Shown: in pieces, positions 9,491 through 17,574 of the stretch
Numbering within the stretch: the first letter of the stretch is position 1
Layout: the number at the start of each line of letters is the position of its first letter
Assembly: GCF_900107275.1 (NCBI RefSeq)
Contig: NZ_FNPI01000004.1
Location: 62,001 to 126,000, forward strand
DNA length: 64,000 nucleotides
Reading direction: 5' to 3'
DNA from: Evansella caseinilytica
GTDB lineage: Bacteria > Bacillota > Bacilli > Bacillales > Salisediminibacteriaceae
Program-made: the position numbers and the translations under genes
The notes under the pieces: generated by a model
What the model was told of the DNA's origin: nothing
Seen by the model: the letters and a program-made list of their open reading frames with translations, nothing else
The model's database searches: none

Positions 9491-9874
9491 ATGTACAGAG
9501 AAATGATGAGTGGTAAGCTTCATCGTGCAACAGTAACGGAAGCGAATTTGAACTATGTCGGCAGCATTACGATTGATGAAGATTTAATGGATGCTGTAGG
9601 AATTTTGGAAAATGAAAAAGTGCAAGTCGTTAACAATAATAATGGAGCGAGGCTGGAAACCTATGTCATCCGTGGCGCGAGGGGAGCGAAAACGATTTGT
9701 CTGAACGGTGCAGCCGCGCGCCTGGTGCAGCCTGGCGACACGGTGATCATCATTTCCTACAAATGGTTGGAAGAATCACAATGCAAAAATCACCAGCCGC
9801 GGGTAGCAATTCTTAATGAGCAGAATGACATTGTTGAAATGATGAACACAGAACCGGCTTCTACCGTGAGATAA
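9491..9874 (+). CDS. panD: Aspartate 1-decarboxylase (pyruvoyl enzyme)
   Basis: 127 residues, the canonical PanD length; forms beta-alanine for PanC. The self-cleavage site is Gly24-Ser25 in NYVGSITID, where Ser25 becomes the pyruvoyl cofactor. [19 protein letters not shown] (~70-88) is the usual C-terminal signature. The start is ATG 9491, preceded by GAGAGGAG near 9474-9481 within the panC tail. It is the last gene of panBCD. Confidence 0.97.
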   Translation: MYREMMSGKLHRATVTEANLNYVGSITIDEDLMDAVGILENEKVQVVNNNNGARLETYVIRGARGAKTICLNGAAARLVQPGDTVIIISYKWLEESQCKNHQPRVAILNEQNDIVEMMNTEPASTVR

Positions 9875-9989
9875 TCCTGCGTTGGTACAAAAACTGTATG
9901 AAAAGTTTAACTAATATCAGGTAGTATATCCTTCCCTTCTCCGTTGGAACACTGTAAGTAAGTGTTTTTTATAGGAGGAGGGATGCTTT

Positions 9990-11051
9990 ATGTTTAACGC
10001 CGGAAGCTGGAATTCCCTGTATACGTGGCTGGTGGAAAATCATCATCAGCTGACAGAAAGGGAGAAAAGTTATTGGATGGAGTACCTGGCAGAGCAAAAT
10101 CAGAAGGTGCTGGAGCTTTGGAGCGAGCGGTTGGAACTGTTGGATGAAGTGAAAGAAAAGCTGATGGCCAAAGCGCCGCTCCTATTTAAAACAGGTGACG
10201 AAAACTTAAGAGGTATTCAGTACTTCCATCTAGGTCTTTATGATAAAGCAATTGAAACATTGCTGCAGGAGATTGACGCTTCACAACAGCCCACGAGAAT
10301 ATATTTGTATTTAGGATATTCCTTTTTGTATTTGAACAAGGGTGAGCAAACGAATGAATACTTTCTGAATGTCGTACACCGCAGTCTTGATCCGCTGGAA
10401 AAGCATTTTGCTTTTCTTGGGCTTGGGTTGCATGCCGGCAGAAACGACAAGATTGAACAAGCAATTATTTATTTGGAAAAGGCAGAGTCTCTCCTTTTTA
10501 ATACCGATGTAGTGTATAATTTAGGCATCTGCTATCTTTTATTGGAAATGCCGTCTCATGCCCTGTCCTATTTTGCAAAAGTGATTCAATCGGGAGAAGG
10601 TGACGGCGAAACGTATTATTGGCTCGGGAAATGTTATCTCGATTCTGGAAATCGTACGCAAGGGATGGAGACATGGTATCAGGCAATCAGGCAATTTGAA
10701 TCAAGTGAACTGCTCCGCTCTTTGGCAATGGAGTTTGAAGAAAAAGAAATTTTTCCCTGTGCCGTATATTGCTATGAACGACTAAAGGATCTTGGCGATG
10801 ATACCCTGCCTGTTATTCACGGCCTCGCCTGGAATTATGGACTGATGGATGAACGGGAAAAATCACTGCAATGCTTTCACGAACTATTTACCGAAGAAAA
10901 GCAGGAAATCAACTTCTGGATTTCTTATTTATGGTTGCTCGATAAGTGGAAAGAAGAGACACTTTTAAACGAGGCTATTGCCGAAATAAATAAATTAAAT
11001 CTGAGCCATCCGTTGCTGAAAAAGGCTGTCAGCGAAGCAGGAAACAAATAG
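9990..11051 (+). CDS. TPR-repeat protein of unknown function
   Basis: 353 residues with degenerate tetratricopeptide repeats from about residue 70 onwards, e.g. the AIIYLEKAESLLFNTDVVYN and ALSYFAKVIQ segments and GETYYWLGKCYLDSGNRTQG. No signal peptide or membrane segment, so probably a cytoplasmic scaffold. An AGGAGGAGG site (9974-9982) is well placed before ATG 9990. It lies between panD and dinG, which are adjacent in B. subtilis, so it is an insertion relative to that order. I do not recognise a specific family beyond TPR. Confidence 0.8.
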   Translation: MFNAGSWNSLYTWLVENHHQLTEREKSYWMEYLAEQNQKVLELWSERLELLDEVKEKLMAKAPLLFKTGDENLRGIQYFHLGLYDKAIETLLQEIDASQQPTRIYLYLGYSFLYLNKGEQTNEYFLNVVHRSLDPLEKHFAFLGLGLHAGRNDKIEQAIIYLEKAESLLFNTDVVYNLGICYLLLEMPSHALSYFAKVIQSGEGDGETYYWLGKCYLDSGNRTQGMETWYQAIRQFESSELLRSLAMEFEEKEIFPCAVYCYERLKDLGDDTLPVIHGLAWNYGLMDEREKSLQCFHELFTEEKQEINFWISYLWLLDKWKEETLLNEAIAEINKLNLSHPLLKKAVSEAGNK

Positions 11052-11090
11052 ACAGATTAGTGGAGAAACCATCATGTTGGAGGAAAAAGC

Positions 11091-13850
11091 ATGAAACGCT
11101 TTGTTATAATAGATGTAGAAACGACCGGAGTCTCATATGCAAAAGGAGATCGAATCATCCAGCTGGCATTTGTGGTTGTCGAAAATACCGCGATGACAAA
11201 CCGTTATATGACCTATTTAAATCCAGGAAGAGAAATACCGCCGTTTATCCAGTCACTAACGTGTATTGAAGCCACCCATGTAGAAACCGCACCTTCTTTT
11301 TCTGAGGTTGCCCCGGACCTGCTGGAAGTGCTGGATGGGGCGTATTTTGTGGCGCACAATGCCGACTTTGATTTACAGTTCATTAATGCCGAGTTGACAG
11401 GAGCCGGGTACCCGCCGTTTCAAGGGCCTGTGCTTGATACGGTGGAATTGGCGAGAATTTCCTTTCCTACGGCAGACAGTTTTCGCTTGTCACAGTTAAC
11501 GAAACAGCTGGACATGAATCATCAGCAGCCGCATCGGGCAGACAGTGACGCCGAAGCTGCCGCGCAACTGCTGTTGCAAATTTTCCATCGTTTTGCCTCG
11601 CTTCCGAAGCTGACGTTGCAGCAAATAGACAAATTAGCCGGGCAGTTAAAAAGTGACGTCAGCTCCCTTCTCCATGAATGGCTGGAAAACCATCCCGATG
11701 AGGCGGATCCATTGCTGGAAGAGTACGGCGGCCTTGTATTGCGGAGACCTGCGGATGATGAATCAGTTACCGAGGAAAAAAGCATCCCGTCGTTTGAAGA
11801 ATTTTATACTACTTGCATGAAAAATGAGCAGTGGTGCAAAGAGCGTATCGGGGAATATGAAAACAGGCCGGGTCAGTTGGAAATGATCAGTTTTATTCAT
11901 GAGGTTTTTAATGATCGGAGCTTCGGTCTGATCGAAGCAGGCACCGGAACTGGAAAAACGCTTGCCTATCTTGTGCCGGCGGCGTTTCAGGCGAAGGAAC
12001 ACAATTGTCCGGTAGTGATCAGTACGCATACAGTTCAGCTTCAGGAACAGCTTGTAAAACAGGAACTGCCGATATTAAACAGCCTGCTGCCATTTTCATT
12101 TCGATCGGCTGTATTGAAAGGAAGAAATCATTATTTATGCTTGCGTAAATTTTCGTCAGCTTTACATAATCAGTCATGGAATGAATCCTATGACAAAACG
12201 CTTTCGAAGGCGCAAATACTTGTCTGGTTAACAGCAACGGAAACCGGTGATGTAGAAGAACTGAGCCTTGCAAGTCACTCAAGCCATTTCTGGAACGAAC
12301 TGGCAAGCGATTCGTTTTCATGTAATTCACCAAAATGCCAGTGGTTTGCCCGTTGCTTTTATCAACGGGCAAAAAGAAAGGCAAAAAAAGCAAACCTTAT
12401 CATTACTAACCATTCCCTTGTATTGTCTGATGTGATGACCGATCATCAGGTGATACCGAAGTATCGTTATGCAATTATTGATGAAGCGCACCATTTCGAG
12501 GAAACGGCATCAGAGCAATTAGGGCAGCAGCTTGACTATCATTCCTTGCTGCATTTTATCAATGAGCTGGGCAGCTGCGATGGCGAGGGATTACTTGCCA
12601 AGTGGCTTGTTACCATGCCGGAACTGGACAGTCATCTGCTTACAGAAGCGGAAGACTGCGGAAGAAATCTGAAGCAGGACTGGTATGAATTATTTGCGCT
12701 ACTGCATCAACATGCGGAGAAAAATGCCGACAATTACAATGAACGCGGCAGAACAGTGACTACCATTGATTTCCATGGTGATGACTGGGTGATCATCAAC
12801 GATGCTGTTGATCGTTGCAGCTTCTATTTGCAGGACTGGATTGACAGTATAGGTAAGCTGAAGGATGCAATGAAGGAAGAAAGTAGCGAAAAGGGAATGA
12901 TAGCCTTCTTTGTTGAGAGGGTTCAGACTGTTGCCGATACATTTGCAGATTTGCTGAAACATCCTGTTCCCGGTCGGATTCACTGGTTGGAAGTGGATAC
13001 AAAAGGTCCAAGGCAGGCAGTGTATGTACAAAGTAAACCAGTCGATGTTTCCGAACTGCTGGCCGATGAATTTTTCCACGGCAAGGACAGCGTTGTTTTG
13101 ACTTCTGCCACCTTGGCGGTCAACCAGCAATTTCAATATATCATTCAACGTCTTGGATTAGAGGACGTCCCGGTAAAAACAAAAATCGTAGACTCCCCAT
13201 TTCAATGGGAGAATCAAGTTCGTTTAATGGTGCCAACGGATATGCCGATGATTCAGAAAGGCGAAAATGCTTATATCGAGGCGGCTGTCATGCACATACA
13301 CCGTGTTGCAATGCTAACGAAAGGTAAAATGCTGGTATTATTTACATCTTACGAGATGTTAAAGAGAAGCTATCAGTTGTTGAAGGAGCTGCTGGCGGAC
13401 GATTATATGCTGATTGCCCAAGGAGTGCAGACAGGAAGCAGGACAAAATTAACGAAAAATTTTCAGCAATTTGACAAGGCGATATTGCTCGGGACAAGCA
13501 GCTTTTGGGAAGGGGTCGATATCCCCGGCAATGATTTAAGCGTCATTGCGATCGTCCGTCTGCCGTTCTCACCGCCGAACGATCCGCTGTTTCAAGCAAA
13601 ATCCAATCGTTTAAAGGAAGAAGGAGCAAGTCCTTTTATGAAATTGGCCCTTCCGCAGGCAATTCTCCGGTTTAAACAAGGCTTTGGGCGTCTTATCAGA
13701 CGATCAACCGACAAGGGAATTGTTATTGTTCTCGATCGTCGGATTGTTGCCGCCAAATACGGAAAATCATTTCTCCATTCGTTGCCGGCTGTGCCGGTCA
13801 TCGAGAAATCGCTGGATGAATTAGAAATTGATATTTCAAATTGGTTATAA
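11091..13850 (+). CDS. dinG: DinG-family 3'-5' exonuclease / helicase-like ATPase
   Basis: 919 residues with two domains. Residues ~1-165 are a DEDDh exonuclease like DnaQ: IDVETTG (7-13), VAHNADFD (~90-97) and HRADSDAEAA near 147. The rest is an XPD-like superfamily 2 helicase: EAGTGTGKTLAYL (Walker A, ~285), IIDEAHHFEETA (DEAH box, ~463), SATLA, and the C-terminal RxGRxIR box (GFGRLIRR). Four cysteines (HYLC, FSC, PKC, ARC) stand where XPD iron-sulfur ligands would be; whether they bind a cluster is uncertain, and a Staphylococcus aureus DinG is known mainly as an exonuclease. Position between panD and ypmA matches Bacillus. Confidence 0.93.
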   Translation: MKRFVIIDVETTGVSYAKGDRIIQLAFVVVENTAMTNRYMTYLNPGREIPPFIQSLTCIEATHVETAPSFSEVAPDLLEVLDGAYFVAHNADFDLQFINAELTGAGYPPFQGPVLDTVELARISFPTADSFRLSQLTKQLDMNHQQPHRADSDAEAAAQLLLQIFHRFASLPKLTLQQIDKLAGQLKSDVSSLLHEWLENHPDEADPLLEEYGGLVLRRPADDESVTEEKSIPSFEEFYTTCMKNEQWCKERIGEYENRPGQLEMISFIHEVFNDRSFGLIEAGTGTGKTLAYLVPAAFQAKEHNCPVVISTHTVQLQEQLVKQELPILNSLLPFSFRSAVLKGRNHYLCLRKFSSALHNQSWNESYDKTLSKAQILVWLTATETGDVEELSLASHSSHFWNELASDSFSCNSPKCQWFARCFYQRAKRKAKKANLIITNHSLVLSDVMTDHQVIPKYRYAIIDEAHHFEETASEQLGQQLDYHSLLHFINELGSCDGEGLLAKWLVTMPELDSHLLTEAEDCGRNLKQDWYELFALLHQHAEKNADNYNERGRTVTTIDFHGDDWVIINDAVDRCSFYLQDWIDSIGKLKDAMKEESSEKGMIAFFVERVQTVADTFADLLKHPVPGRIHWLEVDTKGPRQAVYVQSKPVDVSELLADEFFHGKDSVVLTSATLAVNQQFQYIIQRLGLEDVPVKTKIVDSPFQWENQVRLMVPTDMPMIQKGENAYIEAAVMHIHRVAMLTKGKMLVLFTSYEMLKRSYQLLKELLADDYMLIAQGVQTGSRTKLTKNFQQFDKAILLGTSSFWEGVDIPGNDLSVIAIVRLPFSPPNDPLFQAKSNRLKEEGASPFMKLALPQAILRFKQGFGRLIRRSTDKGIVIVLDRRIVAAKYGKSFLHSLPAVPVIEKSLDELEIDISNWL

Positions 13851-13907
13851 TGGTAGGTATGTCTGCCGGCTAGAGAGAAGCGTCGGCGTTCTGAAAGGAT
13901 GAACAAC

Positions 13908-14822
13908 ATGAAAAAATGGTTACTTGCAACGCTGCTTGTTTTTTCTTTCGTTTTCAGCGAGATGGTGAATGAGGTACATGCAGATAAAGTGGAATTGAAT
14001 TTACAAAAGGAAGAAGTGGCCTATACATTCTTTGATTTATCCTACGGTGAATCGACGTTGATCCAAGGAAGCAGCAATCAGGCGATTTTGATTAATACCG
14101 GTCATCAAAACAGCCGGGACGAGCTGCGGGAACGTCTGGAAATGTATAATGTCCAAAAAATAAATACGCTGATTCTTACAAGCAGACAAGAAGAATATGC
14201 CGGCAATTTGTCCTGGCTCCTGGAGAACTGGGACGTGGAAAAAGTGATTGTTCCGGAGGTGTTAACAGCGAAATTTTCTGCTGTGTTGAAGAACACTGCT
14301 ACCGATCGTATATCCACTTATAAAAAAGGCGACCATTTCGCACTGCCCGACGGTGTGGAAGTGGACGTCCTTTACGTTGAGAATCGCCAGGGACGGAAAA
14401 AGGGCGGAAGCGCTTTTTTTATCGAGCACCTTGACCAAAAGCTGCTTTACTTAGCGATCGCCGATGTAAAGGTTGAAGAAAAGCTGGTTAGCGAGTACGA
14501 TTTAAAAGCAACGGTTATTAAAGTACCGGATTTCGGAAGTGATCGCGGTACATCGGAAGGCCTTTTGACAGAAGCCGACCCGCAAATTGCGGTGATTTTT
14601 CAGAGGGGAGAAGATCCTCCGAGCAATTTTGTGTTGGAGAGGCTGGAAGAAACATGGATTGATATTTATCAGACAAGCCGCATCGGCACGGTGACGATAA
14701 AATGTATGGATCATGACTATGAAATCATTACCGTCAGGCCATCTGAACATTTGGAGTTTCCAAAAAACTGGAGGATTTTAACGGATGCGAACGAAACTGT
14801 AAATCATTTTGACCATCCATAA
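13908..14822 (+). CDS. Secreted metallo-beta-lactamase-fold protein without metal ligands
   Basis: 304 residues with a Sec signal peptide (~1-24, MKKWLLATLLVFSFVFS then an ADKVELN-like cleavage region). The rest follows the ComEC-type beta-lactamase pattern: FDLSYGESTLIQGSSNQAIL (compare DVGQGDA...LI), LINTGHQN where active proteins have LIDGG, and LILTSRQEEYAGNL where they have LxxTHxHxDHxGG. The metal-binding His and Asp residues are therefore replaced. It is probably not a hydrolase and may bind a ligand or nucleic acid (inference). ATG 13908 is preferred over 13899 because AAAGG at 13894-13898 fits it. The last codons lie at the edge of a dispersed repeat. Confidence 0.75.
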   Translation: MKKWLLATLLVFSFVFSEMVNEVHADKVELNLQKEEVAYTFFDLSYGESTLIQGSSNQAILINTGHQNSRDELRERLEMYNVQKINTLILTSRQEEYAGNLSWLLENWDVEKVIVPEVLTAKFSAVLKNTATDRISTYKKGDHFALPDGVEVDVLYVENRQGRKKGGSAFFIEHLDQKLLYLAIADVKVEEKLVSEYDLKATVIKVPDFGSDRGTSEGLLTEADPQIAVIFQRGEDPPSNFVLERLEETWIDIYQTSRIGTVTIKCMDHDYEIITVRPSEHLEFPKNWRILTDANETVNHFDHP

Positions 14823-14830
14823 AAGTGTAA

Positions 14831-14977
14831 GTTCAAAAAGGAGGACATAGCTGGGACAAGAAGGTCGAGGCGCGGGAGTCACGAGCAGCGGAGCGTACAA
14901 GGGGCGTACGTGAGCAGCGGAGGGACGACGCAACGAAGAGATTCGCCGGCCCAGTTTCCCGGACTTTTTGACCATCC
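14831..14977. repeat. Dispersed repeat family A, copy 1
   Basis: 147 bp starting GTTCAAAAAGGAGGACA and ending CCCGGACTTTTTGACCATCC; the same element occurs at 44179-44329. Shared internal blocks are GACAAGAAGGTCGAGGCGCG-like, GAGCAGCGGAGCGTAC, CGTACGTGAGCAGCGGAG and GATTCGCCGGC. The two ends are inverted (GTTCAAAAAG / CTTTTTGAMC). A flanking duplication (CCATCC-AAAAGTGTAAGTTC, at about 14814-14834 and 14972-14993) brackets the element, as after an insertion or slippage event. It fills the gap between the beta-lactamase-like gene and mtaD. Confidence 0.8.
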
Positions 14978-15012
14978 AATAAAAGTGTAAGTTCAAAAGG
15001 GGATAAAGCATT

Positions 15013-16308
15013 ATGGTAACCATTATTCACTCGGTGACAATTGTGACATTGGATGAAAACGATTCTGTTTTTGACGGCTATGTCGTTATCAAAGACGGAG
15101 AGCTTGACAAATTAAAGGAAGGGAAGCCTGCGGAACAAATATTAGATGCGGCAGAGGAGGTGATTGACGGCAAAGGGAAGTGGCTTCTTCCCGGGCTGAT
15201 CAATACGCATGGACATATCGGAAGCAGCTTTTTACGAGGTGCGGGAGATGATATGCCGCTTTTAGAATGGCTGCAGACGGTAATGTGGCCGAATGAGAAA
15301 ACATTCGATGAAGATATCGTCAGAAGTGCTGCTTCGCTGGCGATGGTGGAGATGATTAAATCCGGTACAACAACGTTTTTGGATATGTACCATCTATATA
15401 TGGACAAGATAGCAGAATTGGTTGCCGAAAGCCACATGCGTGCGGTTCTATGCAGAGGAATGATTGGAAACTGCCCGCCTGATGAGCAGATGGAAAAATT
15501 GCTGGAAGCTGTCCAACTGCATAAAAACTTTCACGGTTACAATAATGGGAAAGTGACCGTTGCCCTTTCCCCGCACGCACCATACACTTGCCCGCCGGAA
15601 TTTTTAGAGAAAGTGGTAGAGCAGGCGCTGTTAAATCAAATGTGGATACATATTCACGTAGCGGAAACAAAGGAAGAAGTGCTTCGCCATGAACAGCAGT
15701 ACGGCATCCGTCCGGTAGAACACCTTCAGCAGTTGGGTCTTTTTCGCGTACCTTGTATGATTGCCCATGGGGTTCATGTCAATGAAGAGGAAATGCAAAT
15801 ATTAGCTGACAATCATGTGTACGTTTCCCATAACCCTAAGAGCAACTTGAAACTAGGTTCAGGCATCGCACCGCTGACGGCAATGTGGGAGAAAGGAATT
15901 AATGTCGCACTTGGAACGGATTCCACCGCGAGCAATAATACCCTGGACTTGTTTGAGGAACTGCGATTTGCCGCATTAATTCACAAAGGGGTGCTGGAGG
16001 ATCCAACCGCTACAACCGCCAGCGCTGTCTTAAAGATGGCCACCGTGGCCGGAGCAAAAGCGCTGCAGTTGAACAGCACCGGAGCACTTGTCAAAGGAAA
16101 TCAGGCGGACTTTATTATGCTTAATCCGAAAAAAGCGCATTTAAGCCCATGGAATATATCAAGAGTGGCTTCCCATTTGGTATACGCTGCTAAGTCCTCC
16201 GACGTCACCGATGTTTTTGTCCAGGGAAGACCGCTGATGAAAAATGGCGAGCTGCAGTATTTGGATGAGGAAAAAATCATCTTTGAAGCCAATATGTATT
16301 TGCATTAA
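15013..16308 (+). CDS. mtaD: Amidohydrolase: 5-methylthioadenosine/S-adenosylhomocysteine deaminase-like
   Basis: 431 residues. Amidohydrolase-superfamily zinc deaminase: LLPGLINTHGHIGSSFLRG (~56-74, HxH), VALSPHAPYTCPPEFL (~177-192), IHIHVAETKEEV (His, ~215), MIAHGVHVNEEEMQIL (His, ~250) and LGTDSTASNNTLDLFEELRFA (catalytic Asp, ~299). The pattern matches MtaD/SsnA-like enzymes that deaminate MTA, SAH or related nucleosides. Substrate cannot be fixed from sequence; chlorohydrolase/guanine deaminase relatives are possible. GGGGATAAAG precedes ATG 15013. The gene is absent from the B. subtilis dinG-ypmA interval and lies next to a dispersed repeat. Confidence 0.85.
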   Translation: MVTIIHSVTIVTLDENDSVFDGYVVIKDGELDKLKEGKPAEQILDAAEEVIDGKGKWLLPGLINTHGHIGSSFLRGAGDDMPLLEWLQTVMWPNEKTFDEDIVRSAASLAMVEMIKSGTTTFLDMYHLYMDKIAELVAESHMRAVLCRGMIGNCPPDEQMEKLLEAVQLHKNFHGYNNGKVTVALSPHAPYTCPPEFLEKVVEQALLNQMWIHIHVAETKEEVLRHEQQYGIRPVEHLQQLGLFRVPCMIAHGVHVNEEEMQILADNHVYVSHNPKSNLKLGSGIAPLTAMWEKGINVALGTDSTASNNTLDLFEELRFAALIHKGVLEDPTATTASAVLKMATVAGAKALQLNSTGALVKGNQADFIMLNPKKAHLSPWNISRVASHLVYAAKSSDVTDVFVQGRPLMKNGELQYLDEEKIIFEANMYLH

Positions 16309-16350
16309 ATGTGCATGCCAAAAGATAGCGATTTTTTTAAAATACACACT

Positions 16351-16377
16351 AAAAAAGAGCACCTGTAATCGGTGCTC
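16351..16377 (-). terminator. Small hairpin with T-run on the minus strand
   Basis: The stem GAGCACC / GGTGCTC (16357-16363, 16371-16377) is preceded by six A on the plus strand, so the T-run lies on the minus-strand reading. On the plus strand it is a bare hairpin after mtaD. Confidence 0.5.
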
Positions 16378-16469
16378 AATGTTGGTGGGGCAGGCCAGGG
16401 TATCATTTTTACTTTACGTTATTTCGCAGTGCTCGGGAAACTTTGTTTGTCTAAAAGCAATACTAATTG

Positions 16470-16478
16470 TGTTACAAT
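16470..16478 (+). promoter_or_regulatory. Candidate extended -10 promoter for the ypmA-ypmB transcript
   Basis: TGTTACAAT (TG-N-TACAAT) is an extended -10 element 15 bp upstream of a short ORF at 16494. No good -35 at normal spacing was found, which is acceptable for extended -10 promoters. Confidence 0.45.
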
Positions 16479-16493
16479 GGTGGGGACGGTGAG

Positions 16494-16628
16494 ATGAACG
16501 CAAAGAAAACAGATGCTTTTCTGATTGATACCATTCAGCGGTTGAACGAATGGCATTGTCGTACAAATTTTTCTTGTTCAACAGCTCATCACCCTTTTCT
16601 ATGGAGTGATAACATTAGTATCGCCTAA
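16494..16628 (+). CDS. Possible 44-residue leader-type peptide upstream of ypmA
   Basis: ATG 16494 opens 44 codons ending TAA at 16626-16628, beginning MNAKKTDAFLIDTIQRLNEW and ending with SDNISIA. GGGGA at 16482-16486 is correctly spaced from the ATG and a candidate promoter is just upstream. The product contains two cysteines (HCRTNFSC) and no membrane segment. I do not recognise a family. It could be a small protein or merely an open stretch; codon composition does not settle it. Confidence 0.4.
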   Translation: MNAKKTDAFLIDTIQRLNEWHCRTNFSCSTAHHPFLWSDNISIA

Positions 16629-16709
16629 CAGCAGGGGAGTATGTTTAGCAATATTTCACCATAAGGGAGAGATCATGCAGGCCGCCCAAATGATTTTAGG
16701 AGGAGACAA

Positions 16710-16883
16710 ATGGAACAAAAAGGAATAGAAACGCTGTCATCCGTTAAAATTGATAAATGCAGCGACCTTTACAAAATAGTCGATACATTGAACAGGACGT
16801 TGAAAGATCGCGACTTGATGTTTGGTCTTGCCTTGGATGAACAGGATCAGAGTAAAATGATTTTTACGATTTATAAGACGTAA
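16710..16883 (+). CDS. ypmA: YpmA family (DUF4264) small protein
   Basis: A 57-residue ORF. Its central and C-terminal part (DLYKIVDTLNRTLKDRDLMF and FTIYKT) matches Bacillus YpmA, a short conserved protein of unknown function always found before ypmB. AGGAGGAG (16699-16706) precedes ATG 16710 and ypmB starts 12 bp after the stop. Confidence 0.85.
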   Translation: MEQKGIETLSSVKIDKCSDLYKIVDTLNRTLKDRDLMFGLALDEQDQSKMIFTIYKT

Positions 16884-16895
16884 GAAGGTGTTGGA

Positions 16896-17471
16896 ATGAA
16901 GCGTTGGATTATTGCCGCAGCAGTGATGGTATTTACAGCTTTTACCGCTTTTTTTTACTACATGTACAATGTTATCTCAGAGCCGCTTGGAGAACGAGAG
17001 CAGGAAGCGGTTGCCATTGCTAAAAGCGAAACGGACTTGGACGAAGTCACCAATGTCGACTATTATCATGGGAGACGGTCGTTTCAGGTTATCGAAGGCC
17101 TGGACAAGGATGGCGAGGAGATGTATGTCTGGGTGGAGGAACTGACGGAGCATGAGACCGATGAAAATGACGAGAATGAGGAGGAAGAAGCCGAAGAAGA
17201 GAAAGAAACGGATGAAGATGAAGAAGCTGGAGATGCCAATCCGCAAATCATTACCAGACTGAAGTCAGATGGCTTGACAGAAAGCGAAGTCAGCAATATT
17301 GCGTATTCGGAATTGTCGATTAAAGAAATAATCAGTATTCGGCTCGGAATCATTGGAAACACCCCGGTCTATGAAATTGTTTATGTTGACGAGGAGGACC
17401 GCCATTCGTTTTATTATATAACGTTTGAAGATGGGACTTACATCAGGCATTACCAGTTTAGAAAAACGTAA
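16896..17471 (+). CDS. ypmB: YpmB-like membrane-anchored protein with acidic insert
   Basis: 191 residues. An N-terminal membrane anchor (~5-26) is followed by an extracytoplasmic part made of two PepSY/DUF5590-like halves (around 30-75 and 125-190). Between them is a run of about 35 residues that is almost entirely Glu/Asp (~86-120). B. subtilis YpmB is about 160 residues, so the acidic linker accounts for the extra length. Position between ypmA and asnS supports the call. In B. subtilis aspB lies between ypmB and asnS; it is absent here. Function unknown, outside-facing. Confidence 0.8.
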   Translation: MKRWIIAAAVMVFTAFTAFFYYMYNVISEPLGEREQEAVAIAKSETDLDEVTNVDYYHGRRSFQVIEGLDKDGEEMYVWVEELTEHETDENDENEEEEAEEEKETDEDEEAGDANPQIITRLKSDGLTESEVSNIAYSELSIKEIISIRLGIIGNTPVYEIVYVDEEDRHSFYYITFEDGTYIRHYQFRKT

Positions 17472-17503
17472 CATTGCCCACCTGCGTGTACCGCAGGATG
17501 TTA

Positions 17504-17533
17504 TTGACTTCTCTTTTTTTTCAGGGGTATAAT
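17504..17533 (+). promoter_or_regulatory. Sigma-A promoter of asnS
   Basis: TTGACT (17504-17509) and TATAAT (17528-17533) are separated by 18 bp, 42 bp before the asnS start. The region is too short for a T-box leader and none is visible. Confidence 0.75.
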
Positions 17534-17574
17534 AATTCGAATGAATTTGTATGTAGTTTTGGAGGGAATAATAA

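Noticed and set aside
17472-17574. T-box leader before asnS
   Set aside because: The 103-bp region has only a short CCTGCG/CGCAGG hairpin ahead of the promoter and no T-box sequence.
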